Shown here piece by piece: positions 18,246-27,084 of a stretch of 64,000 nt of DNA. This DNA is from Sporosarcina sp. Marseille-Q4943. GTDB taxonomy: Bacteria; Bacillota; Bacilli; Bacillales_A; Planococcaceae. Position numbers and translations under genes: made by a program. The notes under the pieces are model-generated. The model saw nothing but the letters and a program-made list of their open reading frames with translations. It ran no database searches and had not been told where the DNA came from. How positions within the stretch are numbered: the stretch's first letter is position 1; the number at the start of each line of letters is the position of its first letter. The stretch spans positions 310,001-374,000 of the forward strand of contig NZ_CALSFT010000002.1 in NCBI RefSeq assembly GCF_943736995.1, read 5' to 3'.

Positions 18246-18268
18246 GAATCGCGTCATGGGGAGGGGGC

Positions 18269-18541
18269 CGCGTCCAAAGCTTGGTCTTCTGCGTCCAAAG
18301 CGGGATCTACCGCGTCCAAAGTGAGCTCCCGCGCGCCCAAAGCGAATGCTTCCGCGCCCAAAGTAAGTCCCTGCGCGCCCAAAGCGATTGCTTCCGCGCC
18401 CAAAGAGAGTCCTCGCGCGTCCAAAGCGATTGCTCCCGCGTCCAAAGAGTGGTCTTCCGCGTCCAAAGTAAGTCCCCGTGCGCCCAAAGCGATTGCATCC
18501 GCGCTCAAAGTGAGTCTCCTCACGCCCAAACTCATGAAATT
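18269..18541 (+). repeat. Periodic array, family A copy 2 (13 units x 21 bp)
   Basis: Thirteen 21-bp units with core CGCGYCCAAAG, first at 18269 and last at 18521, no indels. The leader GAATCGCGTCATGG sits right after the ywdK terminator T-tract and recurs before copy 3. Spacers are variable (for example CTTGGTCTTC, CGAATGCTTC). No gene lies between ywdK and the membrane protein at 18618. Confidence 0.9.
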
Positions 18542-18617
18542 CTCCATAAATCTGTCAATACTATCCTGTAATCCTTTTCCCACTTCTTAGTAAACTAGAA
18601 GAAAAGGGGGAGTTTCC

Positions 18618-19664
18618 ATGGTGTTGACCCGTCAACGTTCAAAGCAAAGCATCCTTGCCGTATTGTTGTTGCTTGTCCTTGTAAGTAATTATTTGGCTTA
18701 TCGGCTTCCTGCCATACCATTGCCGGCCGATCCGCGTGGTGTTGTCATCGGTTCTATGCTGGATTTGGCAATCGTTGCACCGGTTCTCATAGTCGCAATG
18801 ACGCGCAAAAAGGGTTTCACGTTGAAACGTTTTTTCACATTCATGGTGATCGGTCTCGTTGCGGCCCGGTTCGTCATTCCTGGCGAGTATTTCGAGCCTT
18901 TCAAATTTATCCCTTATGTTGCGATTGGATTCGAAGGATTGCTCCTACTGGCGGAACTCGGCCTTCTGTTTTTGCTCGCAAAGCATTTGCCGACGATTAT
19001 GAAGGAAGTGAGGAGCACAAACGCCGGACCGCTTTTTGCTTTCCCAGCGCATGTGAAGAATAATGTATCGACCCATCCGTTCGTTTCCATCATAACTGCA
19101 GAATCGCTCATGTTTTATTATGCATTTGCTTCGTGGAAGCGGAAGCCGCCCGCGGGGGAAACCATGTTTACATTGCATCAGAAGACGAGCATGATTGCAT
19201 TTTATGTGATGCTCATTCATGCAATCGTTATCGAGACAATCGGCATTCATTGGTGGCTGCATGGGAAATCCATGATCCTGTCCATTGTCTTGCTTGTCTT
19301 GAATATCTACTCTGTCATTTATGTGATTGCGGATATTCAAACAGTGCGCCTCAATCCTTTGGCAATGAGAGAAAATCGGATGCACATTTCCCTTGGACTC
19401 GGGAAACGCATGGAAATTCCTTATGACGCGATTGAACAAATCGAATGGGGTGATGGGGCGGACCGTTACCCGTTGAAGGCGGCGGGTGCCATTGAGTTCA
19501 TTGCGAAGGATATGGAGGAATCTAAGCCGAATTGCATCCTTTATTTTAAGGAGCCGCTGAAGGCGACCTTGTTTATGGGTGTGGAAAGGGAGTTCCGCTC
19601 CACCGCTATCCGTTTGGATGAACCGGAACGATTCCGGCATGCGCTTGAAAAGAAGTTGGGATAA
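18618..19664 (+). CDS. Hypothetical polytopic membrane protein
   Basis: 348 aa with about six membrane segments in the first 250 residues (for example SILAVLLLLVLVSNYLAYRL and SMILSIVLLVLNIYSVIYVI). The last 100 residues are soluble and beta-rich (ISLGLGKRMEIPYDAIEQIE), like a bacterial PH-type domain. Similar Bacillales proteins are often labelled beta-carotene monooxygenase without support. ATG 18618 follows AAAAGGGGGAG. Own terminator; no operon partners. Confidence 0.8.
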   Translation: MVLTRQRSKQSILAVLLLLVLVSNYLAYRLPAIPLPADPRGVVIGSMLDLAIVAPVLIVAMTRKKGFTLKRFFTFMVIGLVAARFVIPGEYFEPFKFIPYVAIGFEGLLLLAELGLLFLLAKHLPTIMKEVRSTNAGPLFAFPAHVKNNVSTHPFVSIITAESLMFYYAFASWKRKPPAGETMFTLHQKTSMIAFYVMLIHAIVIETIGIHWWLHGKSMILSIVLLVLNIYSVIYVIADIQTVRLNPLAMRENRMHISLGLGKRMEIPYDAIEQIEWGDGADRYPLKAAGAIEFIAKDMEESKPNCILYFKEPLKATLFMGVEREFRSTAIRLDEPERFRHALEKKLG

Positions 19665-19665
19665 T

Positions 19666-19706
19666 AAAAAATCTTCCACTGCGAGGAGCAATGGAAGATT
19701 TTTTTA
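19666..19706. terminator. Bidirectional terminator
   Basis: Stem AAAAAATCTTCCA.TTGC / GCAATGGAAGATTTTTTT. It lies between the + strand membrane protein and the convergent gerQ stop at 19708 and serves both. Confidence 0.9.
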
Positions 19707-19707
19707 A

Positions 19708-20070
19708 TTACATTGGTTGCTGGTTAAAGTAATTTAGTTCTTCGTTAAACTCCGCATAGTCGAAATAGATCATCGGCAATAAATAGCGTTTGCCGGTCGC
19801 TGTGCTCAAAATGACGTGATCACGGCCTGCCGCTTCCACCATCCCCGGGATTGCCAGCGTATTCGTTCCGGGTTCAATGGCATGTTCGAAAGAGAAATGG
19901 AATACGCCGGGCTTGCCTCGGTTGAGACGGAGGATGTTTTCGATATACGACTCCTCCCGGAATGGAGGCCTTCCTCCTCCGGCAGGAATTTGCGGCGGTG
20001 TTGCAGGCATTTGCATTTGCTGCTGCTGTTGAAAACCGGGATACCAATAATATTGAACCATGTTTTTCAT
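19708..20070 (-). CDS. gerQ: Spore coat protein GerQ
   Basis: Inner-coat protein needed for correct localisation of the cortex hydrolase CwlJ in spores; in B. subtilis it is crosslinked by transglutaminase. 120 aa: a Gln/Pro/Met-rich N-terminus (YWYPGFQQQQQMQMP) and the conserved domain from YIENILRLNRGK to RYLLPMIYFDYAEF. ATG 20070 has AAAGGATG upstream. Adjacent to ywdK as in B. subtilis (ywdL). Expected to be transcribed in the mother cell; I did not identify a sigma-E/K promoter with confidence. Confidence 0.93.
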   Translation of the reverse strand: MKNMVQYYWYPGFQQQQQMQMPATPPQIPAGGGRPPFREESYIENILRLNRGKPGVFHFSFEHAIEPGTNTLAIPGMVEAAGRDHVILSTATGKRYLLPMIYFDYAEFNEELNYFNQQPM

Positions 20071-20220
20071 CCTTTCATTTTTAAGCTTGCGGGCAATCCT
20101 GTTCCGTAGGGGAATAGAAGCAATGCGCCACGGGATAACCCCCTCGGTTCCACCATATGCTTTTGGGCTTTCGTTGATGACTGAAAAATATGTATACTAG
20201 TGGGGAGGGGGGGAGATCAA

Positions 20221-21072
20221 ATGCAGTATGAAAATAATATTCCGGTTTTCTTGGAGTTCTGGGAATCGAATGAAGAGCCTACACTCGACGACTTGGAATC
20301 GTATCTCAATGAGCATGCGGAAATATATGAAAAGTATTTTCCGATGCACTGTCCGAAGACGGAAGAGCGATTGTCGGCAGCACTCCAGAAATACGAAGGC
20401 AAGATTAACGACATCCGTTCCATATCGGCCAGTTTGCCCACCGTTATTCAGGAAGTGGATGAGAAGTATGAGCAGACATTCGGTTTAGGCTTGGATCTTT
20501 CATTCAAACTGATGGTCGGCACGTTCGGGTCGAACGCATTCGTAACGAGGGATAATCGACGCGAAATCTATTTTGCCGTTGAAAAGCTTTCCGCGGAGCG
20601 CGACCACTTGAAAGTGATCACTGCGCATGAAATCGGACATGTCACGCATTTTGCGATGGGAACACGAGACGGGTTGGACTGGTCCACCGTCGATTGGGGT
20701 CATGGCTTGACGACGCTTTTCACGGAAGGGGCGGCCACGTATTTATCGAAACGGACAGTCCCGGGCCTTCAGAAGCCGGTCTATTTTTCATTCGATGACG
20801 AAGGCGAGCCGTGGGTGAAGTGCTATGAGGACAATAAAGCTGAAGTGAAACGGCGCTTTTTGGAAGACGCTTTAGGGGAATGGGATATGGCGAAGGAAAA
20901 AGAATGGTTCCGTCTATCTGGCGGCGCTTATTTCGGTTATAACCGAATCGGTTACATCCTTGGTACGGACTACGTCGAACAACTCGTCGAGCGGATCGGG
21001 GAGGATGCTGCGCTGACATATTGGAATGGGAATGATTTGAAGGCGGATATAGTGGAGTGGTTAGGGAAATGA
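20221..21072 (+). CDS. Zinc metalloprotease-like protein (HEIGH motif, DUF2268-like)
   Basis: 283-aa cytosolic protein with a zincin motif HEIGHVTHF near residue 142 and a downstream glutamate in EGAATYLS near residue 180, the gluzincin pattern of DUF2268-like predicted Zn-dependent proteases. No signal peptide. ATG 20221 is preceded by GGGGAGGGGGGGAGA. Substrate unknown. It is divergent from gerQ and followed by array B2. Confidence 0.8.
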   Translation: MQYENNIPVFLEFWESNEEPTLDDLESYLNEHAEIYEKYFPMHCPKTEERLSAALQKYEGKINDIRSISASLPTVIQEVDEKYEQTFGLGLDLSFKLMVGTFGSNAFVTRDNRREIYFAVEKLSAERDHLKVITAHEIGHVTHFAMGTRDGLDWSTVDWGHGLTTLFTEGAATYLSKRTVPGLQKPVYFSFDDEGEPWVKCYEDNKAEVKRRFLEDALGEWDMAKEKEWFRLSGGAYFGYNRIGYILGTDYVEQLVERIGEDAALTYWNGNDLKADIVEWLGK

Positions 21073-21074
21073 AC

Positions 21075-21105
21075 GATGAGGGCCGTCCTGGATGGCTCTT
21101 TTTTG
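21075..21105 (+). terminator. Probable terminator
   Basis: Imperfect stem GAGGGCCGTCC / GGATGGCTC with a two-base bulge, followed by TTTTTTG, directly after the metalloprotease stop. Confidence 0.6.
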
Positions 21106-21129
21106 TTTGCGGAAAACGTTTCTTTCGGG

Positions 21130-21329
21130 TTTATGCGTGATTATAGAGATTTATGCGCGGAAAATGGATTTTATGCGTCGTTTTAGCGATTTATGCGTGA
21201 GAAAACAACTTTATGCGTAAATTCACCCGTTTATGCGCGGAAATTTACGTTTATGCGTAAATGTAGATATTTATGCGTACATATTTGGCGTTATGAGTTT
21301 TTCGCGGAACTTATGCGTGAATGAAGTGC
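21130..21329 (-). repeat. Periodic array, family B copy 2 (10 units x 20 bp)
   Basis: Ten exact 20-bp units; core TTTATGCG on the + strand. Starts run every 20 bp from 21130 to 21310. The last two units and about 45 bp beyond them (to about 21360) match the end of copy 4 at 24297-24367. An open frame begins inside the array in front of the hydrolase gene, but has no start site there. Confidence 0.92.
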
Positions 21330-21430
21330 GGCTTGTCGCGCTGAATGCTTTTGGCAAAAAAACGGGCTCTTTATTGAAAAAACGAATTTGGGGTATGGAT
21401 AAGCAAAGTGTTTTGCAGAGGAGTGGTAGG

Positions 21431-22204
21431 ATGCCAACATTCAACTCGAATGGGACAGAGATTTATTACCAGGAGGAAGGTGAGGGCTTTCCGCTTGTGT
21501 TGTTGCACGGTTTGACGAGCAACAGCGAGATGTTCCGGCATGAAATTGACCAGTTCAAAGAGAGCTACCGGGTCATCGCACCTGACGCCCGCGGACATGG
21601 GAATTCAGGGAAGCCGCCGCACTATGAATTGGACGATCATATACGTGATGTCATTGCCCTCGTCGATCATCTTGGACTGGATTCATTTTACATGATCGGT
21701 GTGTCGATGGGGAGTTACATAGCGCAGGGCGTCGCCATCGAATTGGGCGACCGGGTGAAGAAGCTCGTGCTTGTCGCGACGAAATCCCATGGGAAGCAGG
21801 CTTCCATGGAAGAGCTTTTCGAGCGGTATGCCGATGAAATGAAAGGCATGACGCCAATCGATAAAATGGTCGCCGCCTCGAAATACATGTTCCACAATCA
21901 GAAGGCTGTTGGAAAATGGCTCCACGAAACGGCTGAAAACAGTGAACAATTGACGTTGCATGAACAAGCGATTGCTTCGAAAGCGTTGGAAGGGTTCGAT
22001 TTCCGGGACGATCTGCATCGGATCAGTGCCGAGACGCTCGTCATTGGCGGTTTGCACGACGGACTGAATCCGCCCGATTACGGAAAAGAGACGGCCGGGC
22101 TCATTCCAGCTGGTGCCTTCCTGGAATTCAAGTTATCGGGCCACGCGCCAAACGTAGAACAGCCTCGCCTGTTCATGGAAGTCGTCTCGAACTTCCTGGA
22201 ATAA
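21431..22204 (+). CDS. Alpha/beta hydrolase
   Basis: 257-aa serine hydrolase. Nucleophile elbow GVSMGSY near residue 97, oxyanion region LLHGLTSNSEMF near residue 24, acid in GGLHDGLNPP and histidine in SGHAPNVEQP. Substrate not predictable; it resembles the 3-oxoadipate enol-lactonase/YugF-like group. ATG 21431 follows AGGAGTGGTAGG; an ATG at 21395 is a possible alternative. Flanked on both sides by family B arrays. Confidence 0.88.
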   Translation: MPTFNSNGTEIYYQEEGEGFPLVLLHGLTSNSEMFRHEIDQFKESYRVIAPDARGHGNSGKPPHYELDDHIRDVIALVDHLGLDSFYMIGVSMGSYIAQGVAIELGDRVKKLVLVATKSHGKQASMEELFERYADEMKGMTPIDKMVAASKYMFHNQKAVGKWLHETAENSEQLTLHEQAIASKALEGFDFRDDLHRISAETLVIGGLHDGLNPPDYGKETAGLIPAGAFLEFKLSGHAPNVEQPRLFMEVVSNFLE

Positions 22205-22220
22205 TATAGTGTGCGAAATA

Positions 22221-22352
22221 CGCATAAATCGCTGCAGAAGCGCATAAATCCGGATATTCACGCATAAATCGATAGATATACGCATAACGCCGAATATGTA
22301 CGCATAAATCCCTCCAAAAGCTCATAAACGCCTACAATTACGCATAAATCAA
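22221..22352 (+). repeat. Periodic array, family B copy 3 (7 units x 20 bp)
   Basis: Core CGCATAAATC on the + strand every 20 bp from 22221 to 22341 (one unit CTCATAAA, one CGCATAAC). The last unit merges with the terminator at 22353. It occupies the gap between the convergent hydrolase and hemQ. Confidence 0.92.
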
Positions 22353-22382
22353 AACAGAGCCTCTCAAAAGAGGCTCTGTTCA
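22353..22382. terminator. Terminator shared by hydrolase and hemQ
   Basis: Perfect 12-bp stem AACAGAGCCTCT / AGAGGCTCTGTT with a CAAA loop; T-rich tails on both strands, better on the hemQ side. Confidence 0.88.
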
Positions 22383-22384
22383 AT

Positions 22385-23134
22385 TTAAACTGTGAAAAAC
22401 GACTGCTTCTTCTCGCCATCCAGAATCGTTCCGATGAAGAACGAACCGAATACGCCGTAACGCGCGCTCACTTCATCGAAGCGCATCTCGTATACTAACT
22501 TCTTGAACTGGAGCACATCATCCGAGAACAATGTTACGCCCCATTCGAAATCGTCGAAACCGACGGAGCCGGAAATGATCTGTTTCACTTTGCCTGCGTA
22601 TCCGCGGCCGATCATTCCGTGGCTGCGCATCAATTCCTTGCGCTTGTCCATGCTGAGCATATACCAGTTGTCTTCGCCATCGCGCTTCTTGTCCATCGGG
22701 TAGAAGCAGATGTATTGATTGCGAGGCAGCTCCGGATATAGACGTCCACGCACGTACGGATTTTGGTACGGATCTTCATCCGACTCGCCCGCAAGGTAGT
22801 TGGACAACTCTACGACAGATACATAGGAATAAGCCGGAATCGTATAATCCGCAATCGTCAATTTATTGAATTCAGCCTCGAGCTCCTGCAGTTCGTCGAT
22901 AGTCGGACGCAAGATCATGAGCATGAAATCCGCTTTCTGCCCGACGACCGTGTAAAACGCATGGCTGCCCGTCTTCGCGTCATCCGCTTGCTGAAGTTTA
23001 TCCAAATAAGCCATGAATTCGTCGATAGCTGCCTGGCGTTCCTCTTTTGAAATCAACTTCCAGGACGCCCAATCCATCGAGCGCAAATCATGTAGCACAT
23101 ACCAACCATCGAGTGTAATAGCTGCTTCGTTCAT
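22385..23134 (-). CDS. hemQ: Coproheme decarboxylase / HemQ
   Basis: Chlorite-dismutase-fold enzyme of the coproporphyrin-dependent heme pathway; it decarboxylates Fe-coproporphyrin III to heme b using H2O2. 249 aa. The functional tyrosine is in CFYPMDKKR and the proximal histidine in [13 protein letters not shown]; the C-terminal ferredoxin-like half ([13 protein letters not shown]) is typical. ATG 23134 has AAAGGAGT upstream. Divergent from lipL with a 188-bp promoter region. Order matches B. subtilis ywfI. Confidence 0.95.
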   Translation of the reverse strand: MNEAAITLDGWYVLHDLRSMDWASWKLISKEERQAAIDEFMAYLDKLQQADDAKTGSHAFYTVVGQKADFMLMILRPTIDELQELEAEFNKLTIADYTIPAYSYVSVVELSNYLAGESDEDPYQNPYVRGRLYPELPRNQYICFYPMDKKRDGEDNWYMLSMDKRKELMRSHGMIGRGYAGKVKQIISGSVGFDDFEWGVTLFSDDVLQFKKLVYEMRFDEVSARYGVFGSFFIGTILDGEKKQSFFTV

Positions 23135-23322
23135 ATGAATTCAAACTCCTTTAAACGTGATGTGATTCTACCCTTAGTGTAGCATAAACGAATCGAAAAC
23201 ACGGTTATTGCGCATAGAAGTCATACATTTGACAAGAATGAATGACTGTTCCCGCCCGCGGAACTGGTGTATGCTTATATCGGAAAAAAACGAAAGCAAA
23301 AAGATCATCAGGAGATATAGAT

Positions 23323-24183
23323 ATGTCCAATTTACAACTTCCCCAATGGCGTTTCATAGACGAATCAATAACCGCCAAAAACCGTTCTGCATTGGAGTCC
23401 TTCGCGATGGACGATACACTCTGCCATCTCGTCGGTCAGAAAATGTCGGTGCCGACCGTCCGCACATGGGTGCATGACGAAACGGTCGTCCTCGGCATCC
23501 AGGATCACCGGCTTCCGCATATCGAAAAGGCGTTGCCGATGTTCCAAGAAGCCGGCTATAAGGCGATCGTCCGGAATTCAGGCGGTCTCGCGGTCGTTTT
23601 GGATGAGGGTGTGCTCAATATTTCCATCGTCCTTTCCGAGCAGGAAGGGTCCATCGATATTCCGGAAGGGTATGAGGCGATGGTGGAATTTGTCCGCATG
23701 CTGTTCCCGGAAGTCGCGGAGCAGATCGAGGCGTATGAAATTGTCGGTTCCTACTGTCCGGGCTCGTACGACTTGAGCATCGGCGGCAGGAAGTTTGCGG
23801 GGATTTCGCAGCGTCGTTTGCGCCAAGGCGTCGCGGTCCAAGTGTACTTGTGCGTGGAAGGCAGCGGTGCCGAGCGCGCTCGCCTCATTCGCGATTTATA
23901 TGAAGTCGGTTTGCAAGGAGAGGAGACGAAGTTCGCCTATCCGGAAATTCGCCCGGAAGTGATGGCATCGCTGTCGGAGCTGATCGGCGAACCGCAGACG
24001 GTTGGAGAGGTGGGCATCCGCGTTCAGCTGCTGCTTCGTGCGCTATCCGAGGAGGAAGTCCAGACGGGCGGCTTTACGCCTGAAGAGATGGAGCTTTATT
24101 TGTTTTATTTGAATCGGGTCGTCGAGCGCAATCAGAAAATGCTTGCGAGAGGTCACTTACAGCGTCGGGAAATTGATTTATGA
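23323..24183 (+). CDS. lipL: Octanoyl-[GcvH]:protein N-octanoyltransferase LipL
   Basis: Amidotransferase that moves octanoyl from GcvH to E2 lipoyl domains in Bacilli. 286 aa; BPL/LplA fold with the catalytic cysteine in GSYCPGSYDLSIGGRKF (about residue 150). ATG 23323 follows CAGGAGATAT. The frame extends upstream to 23242 without a ribosome site. B. subtilis YwfL lies in the same neighbourhood near hemQ. Confidence 0.92.
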   Translation: MSNLQLPQWRFIDESITAKNRSALESFAMDDTLCHLVGQKMSVPTVRTWVHDETVVLGIQDHRLPHIEKALPMFQEAGYKAIVRNSGGLAVVLDEGVLNISIVLSEQEGSIDIPEGYEAMVEFVRMLFPEVAEQIEAYEIVGSYCPGSYDLSIGGRKFAGISQRRLRQGVAVQVYLCVEGSGAERARLIRDLYEVGLQGEETKFAYPEIRPEVMASLSELIGEPQTVGEVGIRVQLLLRALSEEEVQTGGFTPEEMELYLFYLNRVVERNQKMLARGHLQRREIDL

Positions 24184-24196
24184 GCTTTTATGGCGT

Positions 24197-24336
24197 TTTA
24201 TGCGTGGGAAAATTCATTTATGCGTATTTCTAGAGGAATATGCGTGAAAATCTACGTTTATGAGTTTTTGGGATGATTTATGCGCAATTGTTTGAAGTTA
24301 TGCGTTTTTCGCGGCTTTTATGCGTGAATGAAGTAC
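24197..24336 (-). repeat. Periodic array, family B copy 4 (7 units x 20 bp)
   Basis: Seven 20-bp units, core TTTATGCG, from 24197 to 24317. It starts 14 bp after the lipL stop. The last two units and the sequence to about 24367 match the end of copy 2. A lone TTTATGGCG just before the array is out of register. Confidence 0.9.
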
Positions 24337-24380
24337 TGTATGTCGTGCTGAATGCCTTTGACAATTCAAGAGTTGTCCAA

Positions 24381-24416
24381 AGAAAAAAAACGCCGGATCA
24401 GTGATTGATCGGCGGT
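24381..24416 (-). terminator. Terminator overlapping the rsfA stop codon
   Basis: Stem GCCGATCAA / TTGATCCGGC-like pairing (minus strand) followed by eight T. The stop codon of rsfA at 24398 lies in the hairpin loop. Confidence 0.85.
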
Positions 24417-25033
24417 TCTTTGGATACGAGATTTCCGTTCCGCTCCATCTTGAAGACGGGGGCCGTGCGTTCGTTTTCGTCTTCCAATGTGACGAGGCGG
24501 CGTGCCCGGTTCATGATTTGTACGAATTGTTCGTAGTCGTTCCGGAGGGTTTTATTCTCCTGCTGCAATTTCTCGATCTCTTTTTCGAGAGACTCGATTT
24601 TGTCGTTTGCCATTTTAGCAGTGTGCTTCCATCTGAGTGATTCGGAATCGCCTGCGCCTGTATGGTGTAAACGAATCAAATAAGCAATGATTGTATCAAG
24701 CGATAAAGCGGATAGTGGAACAGCAGTCTTTTCATCCTGGTCAACACCTTGCGCAGGATTGTATAATTGCTGGCTGCGTCGTTTAAAGTCCGCGCCTAAA
24801 ACTCGCATAGCCTGCTTCCGTTCTTTTTTCGCCTCTGCCAGCTCTTTTTCGTAATCGCGTCGGACGACTGCATTCCATCTGAAACCGCACGCGGCCGCGG
24901 TCCTGTTAAGCTTATCGCCAACCTCTTCGAACGCGCTTAGCTGTGTACTGCCTTCCCGGACGTGCCGTAGCACCGTCTCGGCTAATAAAATATCATTTTC
25001 CTCAAGCCAAGCATCCTGTCTAACTTTCACCAT
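24398..25033 (-). CDS. rsfA: RsfA family prespore regulator
   Basis: Myb/SANT-like DNA-binding regulator; B. subtilis RsfA (YwfN) fine-tunes sigma-F-dependent genes in the forespore. 211 aa: N-terminal DNA-binding region (RQDAWLEENDILLAETVLRH with the FEEVGDKLNRTAAACGFRWN motif) and a C-terminal coiled coil (ANDKIESLEKEIEKLQQENK). ATG 25033 has GGAGG 7 bp upstream; the frame continues to 25093. It is divergent from ywfO, as in B. subtilis. Confidence 0.9.
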   Translation of the reverse strand: MVKVRQDAWLEENDILLAETVLRHVREGSTQLSAFEEVGDKLNRTAAACGFRWNAVVRRDYEKELAEAKKERKQAMRVLGADFKRRSQQLYNPAQGVDQDEKTAVPLSALSLDTIIAYLIRLHHTGAGDSESLRWKHTAKMANDKIESLEKEIEKLQQENKTLRNDYEQFVQIMNRARRLVTLEDENERTAPVFKMERNGNLVSKEPPINH

Positions 25034-25216
25034 CTCCTTGCCTCCTGCCATGTTCATAGTCTCTTTCTTACGGTCAGTGTGTACAGTGTTCAAGCCTTTT
25101 ATTCATCCAAACTTGAACGTAGGTCAAAATAATTGCAATCATTTTTATGAAAACCATTCTTTTCTCTCGCTCAGATTTTGATATACTTAATTAAAATGCG
25201 TCGACGGAGGTGCGCG

Positions 25217-26512
25217 ATGGACTATAAAAACGAAAAACTTTTCGAAGAGAAAGTATTCAAGGATCCGGTCCACCGGTATATCCATGTGCGCGACAAAGTC
25301 ATATGGGACGTCATCGGGACGCGGGAATTCCAGCGACTTCGCAGGATTCGCCAGCTCGGGACGACGTATCTCGTTTTCCATGGGGCGGAACATAGCCGCT
25401 TCCAACACTCGCTCGGCGTCTATGAAATTGTAAGGCGGATCATTGACGACGGATTTAGCGGACGTGCCGAATGGAACGATGAAGAACGGTTGTTGACGCT
25501 ATGCGCGGCTTTGTTGCACGATCTCGGCCACGGTCCATTTTCGCATGCATTCGAAAAAGTGTTTGCGCTCGACCACGAAAAGTTTACGCAGGCGATTTTA
25601 ACAGGAGAGACGGAAGTGAATCAAGTCCTTCGCCGCGTCTCGTCCAATTTTCCACAGCAAGTGGCCGATGTCATCGGGAAAACATACCCGGACAAGCTTG
25701 TCGTCAGCCTCATTTCCAGCCAGATCGATGCCGACCGGATGGATTATTTGCAACGGGATGCGTATTATACAGGCGTTTCCTACGGCCATTTCGATATGGA
25801 GCGGATTTTGCGCGTCATGCGGCCGGCCGAGGAGCAAGTAGTTATCAAGTTTAGCGGAATGCACGCAGTGGAAGATTATATTATGAGCCGATACCAAATG
25901 TATTGGCAAGTCTATTTCCACCCAGTCTCGCGTAGTGCTGAAGTCATCCTCATGAAAATCCTTCACCGTGCTAAATATCTACATAATACTAGTTATCCGT
26001 TCAAGTATGAGCCTGTCCACTTCAAGTCGTTCTTCGATCGCACATTCGGCCTCGAGGAGTACCTCTCATTGGACGAAGGCGTGCTCATGACGTATTTCCA
26101 ATGGTGGCGCAAAGAAGAGGATGTTATATTAGCGGACTTGTGCGACCGTTTCCTCAACCGGAGACTGTTCCAATATGCCGAGTTCGACCCGGCGTCGGAA
26201 TATCGGAAAATCGGCGAGCTTGAAAAGCTGTTCAAGGAAGCGGGCATCGATCCGGAATATTATCTCGTTACGGATTCCTCTTCAGATCTGCCGTATGATT
26301 TTTACCGGCCCGGCGAAGAAAATGAGCGCGTGCCGATCTATTTGCAACTGTCGAATGGCGAGCTGAGCGAGTTGTCGCGTTCATCGGAAATCGTCGATGC
26401 CATTTCAGGCAAACGGCGTACCGACCATAAAATATATTTCCCCCAAGATGTTTTAGAGTCAGAGGGAAATCCGCTTTATGAAAAGATTTTACGAATGTTA
26501 AGAGGTGAGTAA
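25217..26512 (+). CDS. ywfO: HD-domain phosphohydrolase YwfO
   Basis: HD-superfamily protein similar to B. subtilis YwfO, a dNTP/nucleotide phosphohydrolase-like enzyme. 431 aa. Metal ligands are in HSRFQHSLG (about residue 60) and LLHDLGHGPFSH (about residue 100). ATG 25217 follows GGAGGTGCGCG. The frame extends to 25178. The stop codon overlaps the ribosome site of ywgA, so the two are coupled. Confidence 0.92.
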   Translation: MDYKNEKLFEEKVFKDPVHRYIHVRDKVIWDVIGTREFQRLRRIRQLGTTYLVFHGAEHSRFQHSLGVYEIVRRIIDDGFSGRAEWNDEERLLTLCAALLHDLGHGPFSHAFEKVFALDHEKFTQAILTGETEVNQVLRRVSSNFPQQVADVIGKTYPDKLVVSLISSQIDADRMDYLQRDAYYTGVSYGHFDMERILRVMRPAEEQVVIKFSGMHAVEDYIMSRYQMYWQVYFHPVSRSAEVILMKILHRAKYLHNTSYPFKYEPVHFKSFFDRTFGLEEYLSLDEGVLMTYFQWWRKEEDVILADLCDRFLNRRLFQYAEFDPASEYRKIGELEKLFKEAGIDPEYYLVTDSSSDLPYDFYRPGEENERVPIYLQLSNGELSELSRSSEIVDAISGKRRTDHKIYFPQDVLESEGNPLYEKILRMLRGE

Positions 26513-26513
26513 G

Positions 26514-27023
26514 TTGTTGCAGGAACATGCTAGGATTGTGCAATTCATTTCCATGGCAGAAGAAGTTCGCGGGCGGAAGAAACTGCAGAAGATGATCTAT
26601 ATCGCGAAAAAGATGGATTTCCCTTTCGCTGAAAAATACGAGTTGCATATGTACGGCCCTTATTCGGAGGAATTGACACTCCGGGTCGAGGAGCTTTGCG
26701 AAATGGGCTTCCTGTCGGAGAGCTGCACGGACAAGGGATCGTACGTCCAATACAGCTACAACGTGACGGAAGAAGGCGGGCGATTCCTCGAAACGGCTGC
26801 AGCGGCGCATGAAAAACTTGCGGACTGCATTGATCGGCTGAACGGAAAAAGCTCAAGATTCCTGGAGCTCGTATCGACGTTGCTCTATTTCGATTATCTG
26901 CCGAAGGACGAGCAAGTTGCGAAAGTGCATATTGTGAAAAATAAACTGAATTTCACCGAGGACGAAATGCAGGCAGCATTTGATTTTATTGCAGAACTGC
27001 AGGCGTGTTCGGTCATAGTATAA
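26514..27023 (+). CDS. ywgA: YwgA family protein
   Basis: 169-aa protein; matches B. subtilis YwgA in the GRKKLQKMIYIAKK and YGPYSEELTLRVEELC segments. The fold is related to the SocA/Panacea-like helical antitoxin domain, but no function is known. TTG 26514 gives the family start LQEHARIVQF and has AAGAGGTGAG at the right spacing; GTG 26505 would overlap that site. It lies 1 bp after ywfO. Confidence 0.88.
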   Translation: MLQEHARIVQFISMAEEVRGRKKLQKMIYIAKKMDFPFAEKYELHMYGPYSEELTLRVEELCEMGFLSESCTDKGSYVQYSYNVTEEGGRFLETAAAAHEKLADCIDRLNGKSSRFLELVSTLLYFDYLPKDEQVAKVHIVKNKLNFTEDEMQAAFDFIAELQACSVIV

Positions 27024-27029
27024 GTGACG

Positions 27030-27059
27030 AAAATCCCCTTTTGACGAGGGGGTTTTTTT
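27030..27059 (+). terminator. Terminator of ywfO-ywgA
   Basis: Short stem ATCCCC / GGGGGT around TTTTGACGA with seven T, 6 bp after the ywgA stop. Confidence 0.78.
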
Positions 27060-27084
27060 GTTGGAATCGCGTCATGGAAGGTAC

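Noticed and set aside
18254..18590. Repeat-protein frames in array A2
   Set aside because: Same artefact; the frame opened by the leader ATG stops after three units.
21233..21430. N-terminal extension of the hydrolase through array B2
   Set aside because: It would translate a non-coding array; ATG 21431 has its own ribosome site.
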